NCBI GenBank assembly: GCA_036583965.1
Contig: JAZBQD010000028.1
Coordinates: 2,666,001 to 2,730,000 of the forward strand
Direction: 5' to 3'
From: Prunella strophiata
Lineage: Eukaryota > Chordata > Aves > Passeriformes > Prunellidae
DNA: 64,000 nt
Shown piece after piece: positions 14,271-24,600 of the stretch. Position numbers and translations under genes: made by a program. The notes beneath the pieces are model-generated. The model saw only the letters and a program-made list of their open reading frames with translations. It was not told the DNA's origin and did not search any database. How positions within the stretch are numbered: the stretch's first letter is position 1; the number at the start of each line of letters is the position of its first letter.

Positions 14271-15629
14271 GCAAGATGCACAATAGTTTGCGCATGTAAA
14301 AAACCAAAAAGGTCTCTGTTTTGTTTTCTCTTCATTTACATGATAATTTCTAAGTCTTCTGTTTGCTTTTTGACTGCAAAAGTGTTGAGCTGATGTTTTT
14401 AAAGAGCTAACTCTTACAATTCCAAGACCATCTCCAAAAGGAGCTGTAACTAACTTGCAGCATGTCACTAAATATGTAAAGTCAGAATTGCCTTTTCTTG
14501 CATGCATTTAAGCTCACTATTTTATTGCCCAGCATCACATAGTGCAAGGAGGCTTTTCTGCAAAAAAACTCTTTGAACCTTCAGTAATTCTTTGAAAGAA
14601 GGAAGTATGTTCCATTTACAATCAGCAGGTCATGATTAAGGTTGATCATATCACACAAGGGAAAGCTCAAGGAATTCTGAATCACAGCTGGAGCCTGCAA
14701 AATGAGTCCATGTCTTCTCAGGTTGATAAAAATCAATAAATTTTGCCCACTATCACTGGACATAAGTCGGGTCTTTAGATAAGCTCAACTGCTAAACTTG
14801 AAGAAAACCAGAGTAAATCTCCTTTTTCTATGGAAGCCATTGCTTAGTCTTTTGCTCTGTTATCTCATTTTTCAGTCTCCCTGTTCTTAACAGACAGAAC
14901 TGAGGAATCATTCATGTTCAAACACCCGCAGCATATCCTGTTCAGAAGTAACCAGCCCTGAGGCCAGACTGAGTGCAAGGCCAGCAGCAAAGGTGGCTGG
15001 TGACCAGGTGTCAGTGGCACTGCCCTGGCAGTGTCCTGGTGGCCAGGGCAGGGCTCTGGCTCCAGGCCACGGGATCCTGGCTAACCCACCTGGAAGGCCT
15101 GGGCTGGAGCAGGGGCTCAGCACAGCCCTGCTCCCTTCACTCCCCTCCAGCAAACCAAGGAAAAGGCAGCTGATTCTTGCCTCAGGAGGATCTCCCCGTG
15201 GGATCCTGCAGGGATTAACATGTTTCCTCCTTTTCCTCTGTAGCTGTTAAATGGCACTGTGGGCAGCAGCAGGCACATTACCTTCTGCTTTATCTAGCAT
15301 TCAGGGTTAAACACTGACACCTCAAAGATGAAATAAAGCTGACTGAGCAAGACCGAGACTGCTGCTGTCACCAAGTAACCATGGGAAAACCCTTCTATTT
15401 GGCTTTAATTTTCATACCTCTGTGGACTTTGCCACATTGGTAAAAAACCCAAACCAAGCCCCTGTGGACCTGTGAAACTCCCTTGCTCAGTCAAAAACTG
15501 TTCAAGACCATGGCTTTAAGCTATGCACAGACAAAACTTATAAATTAGATAAAAGATTCTGTAACTTGCCCTTTGAAATTCATGCTCCAGGCAATTTTGT
15601 CTGTGGTGAAGGAGACAGAATTAAAGCAC

Positions 15630-15648
15630 AAAAAAAAAAAAAAAAAAA
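15630..15648. repeat. Poly(A) tract
   Basis: A run of 19 A. No processed pseudogene or SINE body is recognisable on its 5' side. Confidence 0.9.
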
Positions 15649-16767
15649 TCTGTGAAGTATTACTGCAGTTTTTGAACTTATTACAACATGGAAATATAAA
15701 GATAATAGATGCAGAGCTGAAGGTTGATCAGTGTAGTCTGGGAATTATCCGAAAGTCTTACTGAGCTTGCTGTTAGTTTAGTGATACTTCAGCTGGGATA
15801 TCCATATTCCCAATGGAAAGCCTAGGAATGATGTTTTATCTTTTCTGGCTTCTTTAAACAAAGACACATGAAGCTATATAGGGAGGTACTAATGTGCAAA
15901 AAATATAATCTGTATGAATTAATTCTGATCACTAGAACATAAATATTTCATATCATTAATGTTCTCTAAATGCTGTTACGAGTAACAGTGTTTTACACAT
16001 GAACTGGAGAATACATGATAGAAAAATTCCTAATAAGTGAAGTATGGAAAAGATGCCTTGAACTTTTCTAGTTCTCATTATTGTGATACAGTGGGATACA
16101 GCTGTCAACATAACAATTTAATATAATACACTTGAAGATTCTAATTAGTCATTCCATATGTGTTCTTGGTTTCCTTCAAAGAGATGATGGTAGAAGTCAG
16201 TGATACAAAATATATAATCATGGTAGTACTACCATTCCTTTATCAGAGAAATTAAACATCTTGTTTGCTTAAGTAATGATTTAACTAGTTTAGAGACAGC
16301 CACACTATTTTTGAAGGAGGAGTTATGCAAATTTCATCCTTACTGTTGATTGGAGAAAAGTAACTACTACAAATGAGATTAAAAAAACCCCAAAATATGC
16401 AATCAACTCAACCCTGGGATGAGGCCCAGAGCATACCTGTGTTGGTGTGATGGACACAGAGCTGGGCTCTTCTCTGTAGTGCCCAGTGTCAGGGTGAAAG
16501 GCAACAGCCACAAACTGAAATATAGGAAATTCTATTTATATGTAAGAGAAATTTTACTTCAAAAAAAGCACCAGGGTTCCCTGCTCACCTTATTTGGGTA
16601 CAATAGGAATGGGCTGCAACTACGGGAGGTCACTGCCCCTTACCACCTGGCTCCCCTTCCCTGGCCAAGCAGTTCATTCTTCCTGCTCCTGGACAACTTG
16701 ATTCCAACTCAGTAGGAAATGAAAGAAAATAATGTTCAGAAAGTTCTGATTTCCTGACATGTTTTGG

Positions 16768-16841
16768 GTTTTTTTTTTTTTTTTTTGTTTGGTTGGGGTT
16801 TTTTTGTTTGTTTTGGTTTGGTTGTTTTGTTTTTTTTTTTT
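16768..16841. repeat. T/G-rich low-complexity tract
   Basis: About 75 bases are composed almost only of T and G: a long T run, then GTTTGGTTGGGG-like and GTTTGTTTTGG-like units, then another T run. This is typical avian low-complexity DNA. The G runs are too short and widely spaced to argue for a stable quadruplex. Confidence 0.85.
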
Positions 16842-17754
16842 CATGATGTTCTGCCTAGAAATAGTTTTGTTTTAACTGAAGAGTTGGGAGTGGAAAATGA
16901 GATCAAGCACTTTAGGGGCAACTGAGAGTTGGGGTTAGAGGGATCAACTTGTAGGTCAGTTGTGTCTGCAAGGTGAATGGAGGAATGTGGTGAACAAGGG
17001 TCATTCTGCTTTTCTTAGAGACTTACAGTGATGTAACTTCATCTTTGGGGAAAAATCTTTTATTTCGGTTTGCATCCTTGTGAGATTTTTGTAGTGGACC
17101 CTAAAATTCTAGAAGATTGTAATAACAAGTCTAACACCCTTTTAACAGAACAGTCAACATAACAAAGGGAGCAAAGTGCATAGAGATGTGTCTGAGGAGA
17201 GAAAGGTTGGGGGAAAAGAGCCATAAAAGCAGTTGATGGCAGAGAAAAAAAAAAAAATCAAGAGCTTATGACAATCACCTGAAAAGATAAATGAGCAGTG
17301 TTTTTTTTCCTTAGTGCATTAAGGGTGCATGTTGAGTCTTAACTTCTACTTTTACTCATTTTTGCAGCTAGCTGAGAATCTATATGTGAACAGGTAAAGG
17401 TGGCTTCAAGAGAAACCAGTCTTCACTGTAAATTAGAGCAGCACTACCTCTTCAGTTACTTTTGGATCCTTGCAGTTGCCTTCCTGGGATGCCATTTCAC
17501 CAAGAGAGCATTACCAAAGCACAAGTTTTTATTATCTCCCAGTCCTTACTGATCTGTTCTGCTAGATTCAGGAGAGACACTGTGAGAACTAATTGTTTCA
17601 AACACTTTATGCCTCATGAGATTACCCTGTGCTAAATTAATCTTTCAACCACTTACTAGGGCAGATAAAAGTTAGGAATTTTGATCCTTATCTGTCTATT
17701 ATACTCCTTTCCCTTCTCTATATCAAATAATCATGTTGTCTTCAAGAGAATGGA

Positions 17755-17800
17755 TATGGATATATATATGTATAAATGTATATGTGTATTTATATATTCT
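17755..17800. repeat. AT-rich imperfect microsatellite
   Basis: An imperfect TATATATG/TATGTGTAT-like dinucleotide tract of about 45 bases, probably a decayed TA/TG microsatellite. Confidence 0.75.
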
Positions 17801-18469
17801 GAGGTGTATAATCAGAATAGGGGAATGGTCAAAGAAATGAAATTTAGGATGTGGACATGGGTGCTATAAAAGCAAATTTTGTTGTTTATTGAAGCTGAAT
17901 TTCTTGTATAGAGATAGCAGTGGTGTAGGGTGATAGCTATAGTTATTCATAGAGGGAATTAAATGTTTTGGTTTGAACCCCTTTGCAATTAGTTACAAAG
18001 TCTGAATTCTCAGTCAGTCATGGTCAAGGCAGGGGGAGTATTTAAATAGAAAGAGTAAGGGTATGTTCTTCTCTTTGGTGTGCTGGTGTGCACACTTATG
18101 TACCTCCCAGAGAAGCACAGTACTTCAGAGTTTTGGAACTCAAAGAGCAAGAAAACAATTCCAAGATGTGGTCTGGCATGATGCAAAGTAATTTTAAAAA
18201 ACTAGTTTTCGGAATATGATGGAAGTATGTTATTGCCTGTTATTTCTGCTGGGCAAAAGACATGAATCTATATATAAAAGTTTGAAAACACTTCTGGGAC
18301 ATTTACTGAATCCCCTAGACAATCAGATAAAAACTACCAGATTTTATTTTATCTGCAAAACCAGTGATTATTGAAGAGAATGTTCCCAGGATGAATGGAG
18401 CACATTTAAGTATACTGTCTGCCCACAAGCTGTGGCTAGGACATGGTATGAACTGAATGAAACTGTTAA

Positions 18470-18702
18470 GAGAAGTTGATTGGACATAAGGAAAAGGTTC
18501 TTCACTGAGAGGGTGGTCAGTCACTGCAGCATGCTCCCCAGGGAAGTGGTCAGAGCACCAAGTCTGTCAGAGTTCAAGGAGAGTTTGGACAATGCCCTTT
18601 GTCATATGTTTTAGTTTTGAGTAGTCCTGTGAGGAGCAGGGCCTTGGTCTTGATCATCCATATGAGTATCTTCCAACTGAAGAAATTCTATGATTATAGG
18701 GC
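18470..18702 (+). mobile_element. CR1 LINE 3' end, 5'-truncated, forward orientation
   Basis: Forward-strand landmarks follow the avian CR1 3' end in order: GGACATAAGGAAAAGGTTC with CTTCACTGAGAGGGTGGTCA at about 18480-18520, CCCCAGGGAAGTGGTCA near 18537, CTGTCAGAGTTCAAGGAGA near 18565, TAGTCCTGTGAGGAGCAGGG near 18622, TTCCAACTGAAG near 18670, and the terminal ATTCTATGATTATAG tail. CR1 copies are nearly always 5'-truncated like this and end in an ATTCTATGATT-type tail rather than poly(A). No open reading frame remains. It is closer to canonical avian CR1 than the copies at 13.8 kb and 47 kb, so probably younger. Confidence 0.88.
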
Positions 18703-19659
18703 TGTCTCCTGCTTTTACTCTTAAATCCATGTTCCCTGGCACAACACAACACAAGTCAGATGGTAGTTTTTCTCCATCAAGAGATCATTCCACTTACATG
18801 TGCACATCAGTGGAACACCTGCCAAGAAAAAGAATGGGGCAGAGCAGATAAAAGTTATTATTTAATATTTATAACCTTACCTACTATGTGCAAAGTGTTT
18901 AATTTAAAAAATAGCACATATGATCTGTGCACAAACATGCATTCCCATGCTTGTCAAGGGACAGGGAGAGGAGGTTTAGGAGCTATCCTCCTGCCACAGG
19001 ATGTATGGGGATGGTGCCCTCTTCTCACAAAACGTACCTTGTCATTAATGACAGCCAGGATAGCTGATCTTAATATGCCTTGGGGCTGCAATTCTATCCC
19101 ACAGCTCCATGGTGTGGGTTGGGGGAGCAATTTCCTGTCCTATTTGTTGGGGGATAGAAATACACTTGGTCTTTATCTCTGGGTATGTATAACAGATTTA
19201 TTTTCAATACAAATATCTGGGTTTGTCATGATGAGCTATGGTGTGGAGGAAAGAATGAGGTGATGGTATGGGTTATTGTTACAGCATGGATTGTCTTTTT
19301 TTGTTACTCCTTACCAGCTAGACTCTGCTCTTGTGTTAGAAATTGTCATCCTTGTGTTTGGCAAACACCCTTAAACAATTCTGTGCTTTATAGTGTTTTC
19401 TACAGGATGATATGCAAGGGTGTTTTGTGCTGATGCCTGTTGTCCATTCTGGGTTCTCCATGTGTTTCAGCTGTTTCAGGGGGATTTTTCACCTTTTGAC
19501 CAAGCAACTGCTCCTCTCAAATAATTGTACGGCCACGATCGATGCAGCAGCAAACTTTGTAGAGCAGATGCATTAGAAAAGCGTCCAACTTATTTATCCC
19601 GTGTTTGGCACCTACACAAATCCAAACGAGAGCATACTCTTGTATTTAATTTTAACCTG
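18703..19659. other. Distal upstream flank of the IRS1 promoter
   Basis: No gene is recognised. A forward open frame of 167 codons (18760-19263) has no domain and reads like chance sequence. From about 19520 isolated CpGs begin to appear, including a part near 19525-19545 with GTACGGCCACGATCGATG and a GTGTTTGGCAC word near 19600, marking the transition into the CpG island. Confidence 0.5.
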
Positions 19660-20330
19660 AAGAGTAGATGAGCGCACTGCTGTGGCGCTTTCACCTCCGG
19701 CCAGCTGCAATCGTTCTGCTCGGGTCGGGCAGTGCCAGCTCGGGGCAATGAGCGTCCCGCTTGCCTGCCAGGCTGTCCAGGGTCACCCATGTGGTGCAGC
19801 TGGCACCAGAACACCACAGGCACCCCAAACCCCAGCGCGCCCGGGCGCTGTCCCGCAGAGGGCAGCATTGAGCAGCGGATGCGGCCGCAGCGCTCCCGCA
19901 CTTGTTCCCGGGGCCCGGGGCAGAGCTTGCGGGCGCGGCACGTCCAGCCCCGGCGCGGCCGCTGCACGCTCGGTTTAATTTAGCACGGAGCGACGCGGGG
20001 AGACGAGGGACCCGCTGCACAGCCGGCGGCGGGAGCGCTGCTGGGGCCCGGCCTCGCCCGCCATGGAGGCAGCGCCGTGCCGAGTCCTGCCTCCCGCCAG
20101 GCCCCTGCTGGGGACCGGCCGCGCTGGCAGCGCCGGGGCCGCGTCTGAGCCCCGGCAGCGGAACGAGCCCCGGGCGGGGCGGGCGCGGCCCCACGGCCGC
20201 AGCCACAGCGCCCCCGCTCCGCTCCCTCCCCTCCCCACGAGGCCGGGGCAAGGCTGCGGGTAGGCGGGAGCACCTCCCCGCCCGGCCGGGCCCAGCAGCC
20301 GCCACACTGCAGAGGCCGCCGGCGGCGGCG

Positions 20331-20337
20331 TATAAAA
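20331..20337 (+). promoter_or_regulatory. IRS1: TATA-like box of IRS1
   Basis: TATAAAA is embedded in otherwise extremely GC-rich sequence (GGCGGCGGCG immediately upstream) on the IRS1 strand, about 1.28 kb before the start codon. A functional TATA box would put initiation near 20360-20366 and give a leader of about 1.25 kb, in the range of the long mammalian IRS1 leader. Mammalian IRS1 promoters have been described as TATA-less, so this may be a lineage difference or a coincidental word. Confidence 0.5.
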
Positions 20338-20416
20338 AGCACGGCGCTGAATGGCGTCTACGCCTCTTTACTACGCGCCGCGCCCCAGCCCGGGCCGTGA
20401 CGGACGGGCGGCGGCA

Positions 20417-20421
20417 CCAAT
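20417..20421 (+). promoter_or_regulatory. IRS1: CCAAT box
   Basis: CCAAT is followed directly by a GC-box-like GGGGGCGCGG. This pairing suits NF-Y and Sp-family binding. If initiation occurs at the TATA-like box the motif would lie inside the transcript, so it would argue for additional downstream start sites. Confidence 0.35.
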
Positions 20422-20541
20422 GGGGGCGCGGCGGCGGCGGCCCCGCGGCCGCGCTGAATGAGGGCAGGGCGGAGGGCGGAGCGGCGGCGCTGGCCGGGAG
20501 CCCGGCGGCGGCTCCGGGGATGGTCCACGCACTGGCGCCGT

Positions 20542-20547
20542 CACGTG
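20542..20547 (+). promoter_or_regulatory. IRS1: CACGTG E-box (GTCACGTGTT context)
   Basis: A perfect palindromic E-box with a 5' T, the form bound by USF, MYC/MAX and TFE3/TFEB-type bHLH-zip factors. It lies about 1.07 kb before the IRS1 start codon inside the CpG island. E-box control by TFE3 and related factors is known for the paralogue IRS2; a role here is inference. Confidence 0.4.
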
Positions 20548-20971
20548 TTGTTCTCCTTGGAGTGAGCCTGAGCCGCGGCGGCGGGCGGAGGGGGCTGGAC
20601 TGGCGAGCGCGGCCCCCGCCGCCTGTTTTGGTGCGGGGCTCCGGGAAACTCCGAGCAGCAGCCGGCGGAGAAGGAGCCGCCGCGGCGGTGCCCGCTCCCC
20701 CGGCGGGCTGGGGCACGGGAGGGGGCCGCGCCGCCGGCCGCTGAGGCGCTGCCGCCTGGAATGAAGAGGAGGAGGAAGAGAGGATGTTCCTTCGGCACTC
20801 GGGCTTGCCTCCCCTCCCGCCGCTGCCGGGCTGCGCCGCGTGTGGAAATGGCACTTTCTCTGCCTAACGAGATGGGACTGAATGGGGTCGCCAGCCTCCT
20901 CCGCACGCACGAGCGGGAGCAGCAGCCTCGGCGCTGATATTTGGGGAAGAGGGGCTGTATTGTGGGCGGCA

Positions 20972-20988
20972 TTTTTTTTTTTTTTTTT
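20972..20988 (+). repeat. Poly(T) run in the IRS1 leader
   Basis: 17 T in a row inside an otherwise GC-rich leader. In the transcript it would be a poly(U) run, a possible site for polypyrimidine-tract or Hu-type RNA-binding proteins. Confidence 0.8.
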
Positions 20989-21447
20989 AATTTTCTCTTT
21001 TTTTGGGAGGAGAGCGAGAGAGGGGAGAGCAGCGTGTATTTTTGGGTGCAAACCCCGGACTTTGCAAAACAATCTCCGCCCCCGAGAGGATATTTAATCT
21101 GCAACAGAGATCGCTGCTCGCGGAGGCAAACTTGAGCCGGGGAAGGGGTGCAGGGAGCGGAGGAAAGGGACCCCCGCCCCGCTACCGGCCCCGCCGGAGC
21201 CCGACCCCTGCAAGGGAAGATGCGTTTTTCATTCCCGGCTGCTCATTTCGGGACGAGACTTTCGTCTGGACTGATCGGGACTGGACTTTTTAAGAACGAG
21301 CTTACGCGTCTAAGCGCGATTTGGGCATAAACAGCAACACAAACTCTGATTTGGTGCTGGAAGCTGCCTCTGCCACTGAACAGCTGCTCTCACCCTGCTT
21401 CTGTCCCTCCCCCGTCCCGTTCTCAGAAGAGGATCCTGAGCTATTTT

Positions 21448-21502
21448 GCCTTTTTTTTTTTTTTCTCTTCTTCTTTTTTTTTTCCTTTTTTTTTTTTTTT
21501 TT
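21448..21502 (+). repeat. IRS1: Long pyrimidine (mostly T) tract before the IRS1 start
   Basis: About 55 bases of almost pure T with scattered C end just before the in-frame stop TAA at 21502-21504. An acceptor-like TTTATTATAG ends at 21530, so the stretch resembles a 3' splice site. In mammals the IRS1 leader and coding region share one exon, so I read it as leader sequence. An unannotated upstream non-coding exon spliced at 21530 is the alternative. Confidence 0.6.
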
Positions 21503-21514
21503 AATTGTTGTTGC

Positions 21515-21592
21515 ATGAATTTTATTATAGGTGGTTGCCTTTCCTGGCTGGCTTGGCTGTTTTGGGGTCTTGCAGACTGCAAGCTACAGTAA
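21515..21592 (+). other. Upstream open reading frame in the IRS1 leader, 25 codons
   Basis: An ATG at 21515, out of frame with IRS1, opens a 25-codon frame that stops with TAA at 21590-21592, 20 nt before the IRS1 ATG. The initiation context is weak (T at -3, A at +4), whereas the IRS1 ATG has a strong one. The peptide is hydrophobic and rich in W, L and G, with no recognised function. A uORF this close to the main start would usually reduce IRS1 translation through limited reinitiation, although leaky scanning past a weak start is likely. Other out-of-frame upstream ATGs occur between 20360 and 21230. Confidence 0.55.
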
Positions 21593-21612
21593 CAACTCCG
21601 TCACCTCTCATC

Positions 21613-24600
21613 ATGGCCAGCCCCACGGATAATAACGAGGGCTTCTTCTCAGATGTCAGAAAGGTGGGTTACTTGCGCAAACCCAAGAGCATGCATAAAC
21701 GATTTTTCGTGCTGAGGGCAGCCAGTGAGTCTGGACCCGCCCGGCTGGAGTATTACGAGAATGAGAAGAAATGGAGACACAAGTCAGGGGCCCCCAAGCG
21801 CTCCATCCCACTAGAAAGCTGCTTCAACATCAACAAACGGGCTGACTCCAAGAACAAGCACCTGGTGGCCCTCTACACCAAGGACGAGCACTTTGCCATT
21901 GCAGCTGACAGTGAACCTGAGCAGGAGAGCTGGTACCAAGCACTGCTGCAGTTGCACAACAGGGCCAAGGGCCACCATCACCTCCATCACCATCACCACC
22001 ACCACCACAGCGATGTCACTTTCGGAGGCAGCAGCACAGGACTGGGGGAAGCAGGTGAGGACAGCTATGGTGAGGTAGCCCCTGGTCCAGCTTTTAAAGA
22101 AGTTTGGCAAGTAATTCTGAAGCCTAAGGGCCTAGGCCAGACAAAGAACCTGATTGGCATCTACCGCCTGTGCCTGACTAACAAGACCATCAGCTTTGTA
22201 AAGCTGAATTCAGATGCGGCTGCTGTGGTGCTGCAGCTGCTCAATATCCGCCGCTGTGGTCACTCGGAGAACTTCTTCTTCATTGAGGTGGGACGCTCGG
22301 CTGTCACTGGACCTGGTGAGTTCTGGATGCAAGTGGATGACTCAGTGGTGGCACAGAACATGCATGAAACTATCCTGGAGGCCATGCGAGCCATGAGTGA
22401 GGAATTCCGGCCCCGCAGCAAGAGCCAGTCCTCCTCAAACTGTTCCAACCCGATCTCCGTGCCCCTTCGCAGGCACCACGTCAACAACCCTCCACCGAGC
22501 CAAGTGGGGCTCAGTCGGCGGTCCAGGACTGAGAGTGTCACGGCCACTTCTCCTGCCGGTGGTGGAGGTACAGGTGGCAAACCCAGCTCTTTCCGGGTTC
22601 GAGCCTCGAGCGATGGGGAAGGCACAATGTCAAGACCTGCCTCTGTGGATGGTAGCCCAGTCAGTCCCAGTGCTAACCGGACTCATTCACACAGACACCG
22701 TGGCAACTCCAGGCTCCATCCTCCACTCAACCACAGCCGGTCCATCCCAATGCCTTCCTCGCGCTGCTCTCCTTCAGCCACCAGTCCAGTCAGCCTGTCA
22801 TCCAGCAGCACTAGTGGCCATGGCTCCACCTCAGACTGCCTGTTCCCACGAAGGTCTAGTGCTTCAGTTTCTGGCTCTCCTAGTGATGGTGGATTTATTT
22901 CTTCTGATGAGTATGGTTCAAGCCCGTGTGACTTTCGCAGCTCTTTTCGCAGTGTAACCCCTGATTCATTGGGACACACCCCCCCTGCCCGGGGTGATGA
23001 AGACCTCAACTACATCTGCATGGGAGGGAAGGCCACCTCTTCTTGCTGCAGCCTGGCAGCGCCCAATGGCCATTTCATCCCACGCACCTGCCACCCTCAG
23101 CAGCAGCCCCGCTATCCTAGTACACCCTGCTGTCCTCGAGGTGGTAGTGAGGAGGTTGCCGACTTGGAGAAGGCATTCAGAAAGCGGACTCACTCTGCAG
23201 GTACTTCGCCGACCATCTCCCACCAGAAAACACCCTCACAGTCTTCAGTGGCCTCCATTGAGGAGTACACAGAGATGCTGCCTTCTTACCCCTGTGGCAG
23301 CAGCAGGCTGCCCTCCTACCGCCACTCAGCCTTTGTGCCCACTCACTCCTACCCAGAGGAGTGCCTGGAGATGCACCACATGGACAGTGGCCATCATCGG
23401 ACCAACTCTGCCCCGCACACGGATGATGGCTACATGCCCATGTCGCCTGGTGTAGCCCCTGTACCCAGCGGTGGAGGGCCCCCCAAGGGTGGGGACTATA
23501 TGCCCATGAGTCCCAAGAGTGTGTCGGCCCCGCAGCAGATCATCAACCCCGGCAGGGGTGGCCGCCACCCTCCAGCCACAGTGGACTCTAATGGCTACAT
23601 GATGATGTCCCCCAGTGGCAGCTACTCCCCCGACAGCAGCTCTGCGGGCTACGGCAAGATTTGGACAAATGGTGCCGGCCACCACCCAAAACTCTCAGTG
23701 GAGAGCAACGAAGGGAAGCTCCCCTGCGGCGGCAGCGACTATATCAACATGTCCCCAGCCAGCGGCTCCACCACCAGCACACCGCCCGACTGCTACTTCG
23801 GGGCTGCGGGGCAGCCGGGGGTCGAGGAGGCGGCTGCCGTAGCGCACCACAAACCCATCTACTCCTACTTCTCGCTGCCGCGCTCCTTCAAGCACGTGCA
23901 CCGGCGGGGCGGCAGCAGGCCGGCAGGGACAGCCGAGGAGGGCAGCCCTCAGCCCCGCATCGCGCTCGGCTCCAGCCGCCTCCTTTACGCGGCCGAGGAC
24001 TCGTCCTCCTCCACCAGCAGCGACAGCCTGGGCGGCGGCGGCGGCCCCGAGGGCGGCCCCCCGCCCCAAGCGCAGCCCCCGCGCAAGGTGGACACGGCCG
24101 TGCAGACCAAGGGCCGCCTGGCGCGCCCCACGCGGCTGTCGCTGGGTGGCCCCAAGGCCAGCACCCTGCCGCGGGCCCGGGAGCAGCCCCCGGTGCTGCT
24201 GCCCCCGGAGCCCAAGAGCCCCGGCGAGTACGTGAACATCGAGTTCATCGCCGGCGAGAAGCCGCCCTTCCCCTCGGCTGCCCTGAGCATGGCTCTGCCG
24301 CCGCCGGGCAGCGAGGCCGCCGAGGAGTACATGAACATGGAGCCGGGCCCGCCGCGGGCCCCCTGCCCGCCCGGCTTCGCCACCGCGCGGGCGGCCCGGC
24401 TCGGCCGGGACTACGTGGCGATGCAGCGGGGGGGCGCCGCGGCCGGCGGGGGCTCCTGCTCGGACTACGCGGACAGCCCGTCCCCCGGCTCGCCCGCCCG
24501 CCTGATCAGCTACGCCGAGGTGCGGGGGGGTCGCGCCGGCCCCGAGAAGCCCCCGCCGGCGGCCGCCACCGCCGCGTCCCCGGAGCTGCCGCGGCCGCCG

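Larger units (their letters stand above)
14271..18469. other. Intergenic, low-complexity tracts only
   Basis: No gene is recognised. The stretch contains a GC-richer block at about 14935-15215, a poly(A) run, a long T/G-rich tract and an AT-rich microsatellite-like part at about 17755-17800. Open frames on both strands are short and unrelated to known families. Confidence 0.6.
19660..21340 (+). promoter_or_regulatory. IRS1: CpG island spanning the IRS1 promoter and leader
   Basis: G+C and CpG density rise sharply at about 19660 and stay high to about 21340, with repeated GC boxes (GGGGCGGGGCGGG-like near 20170 and GGGGGCGCGG at 20421). CpG-island promoters are normal for IRS1 in mammals. The island lies directly upstream of the coding exon and on its strand. 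Long open frames here on both strands (up to 387 codons) reflect the scarcity of AT-rich stop codons and are not genes. The exact transcription start cannot be fixed from sequence, and several starts are likely. Confidence 0.85.

Noticed and set aside
18760..19263. 167-codon plus-strand open frame
   Set aside because: It has no domain or family resemblance, an unordered composition, and no splice or promoter context. It is probably chance, next to a CR1 copy.
1..19659. Exons of RHBDD1, the expected divergent upstream neighbour
   Set aside because: No rhomboid-protease coding sequence or second CpG-island promoter was seen in this stretch.
19691..20854. 387-codon minus-strand frame and 280-codon plus-strand frame (19902-20744) over the CpG island
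   Set aside because: Both lie in extreme GC content with low-complexity Pro/Ala/Arg/Gly products and cross the predicted promoter. There is no recognised domain.
21505..21612. N-terminal extension of IRS1 starting at 21505
   Set aside because: The extension would begin with TTG, not ATG. The first in-frame ATG after the TAA at 21502 is 21613, which has a strong Kozak context and matches the known IRS1 N-terminus.
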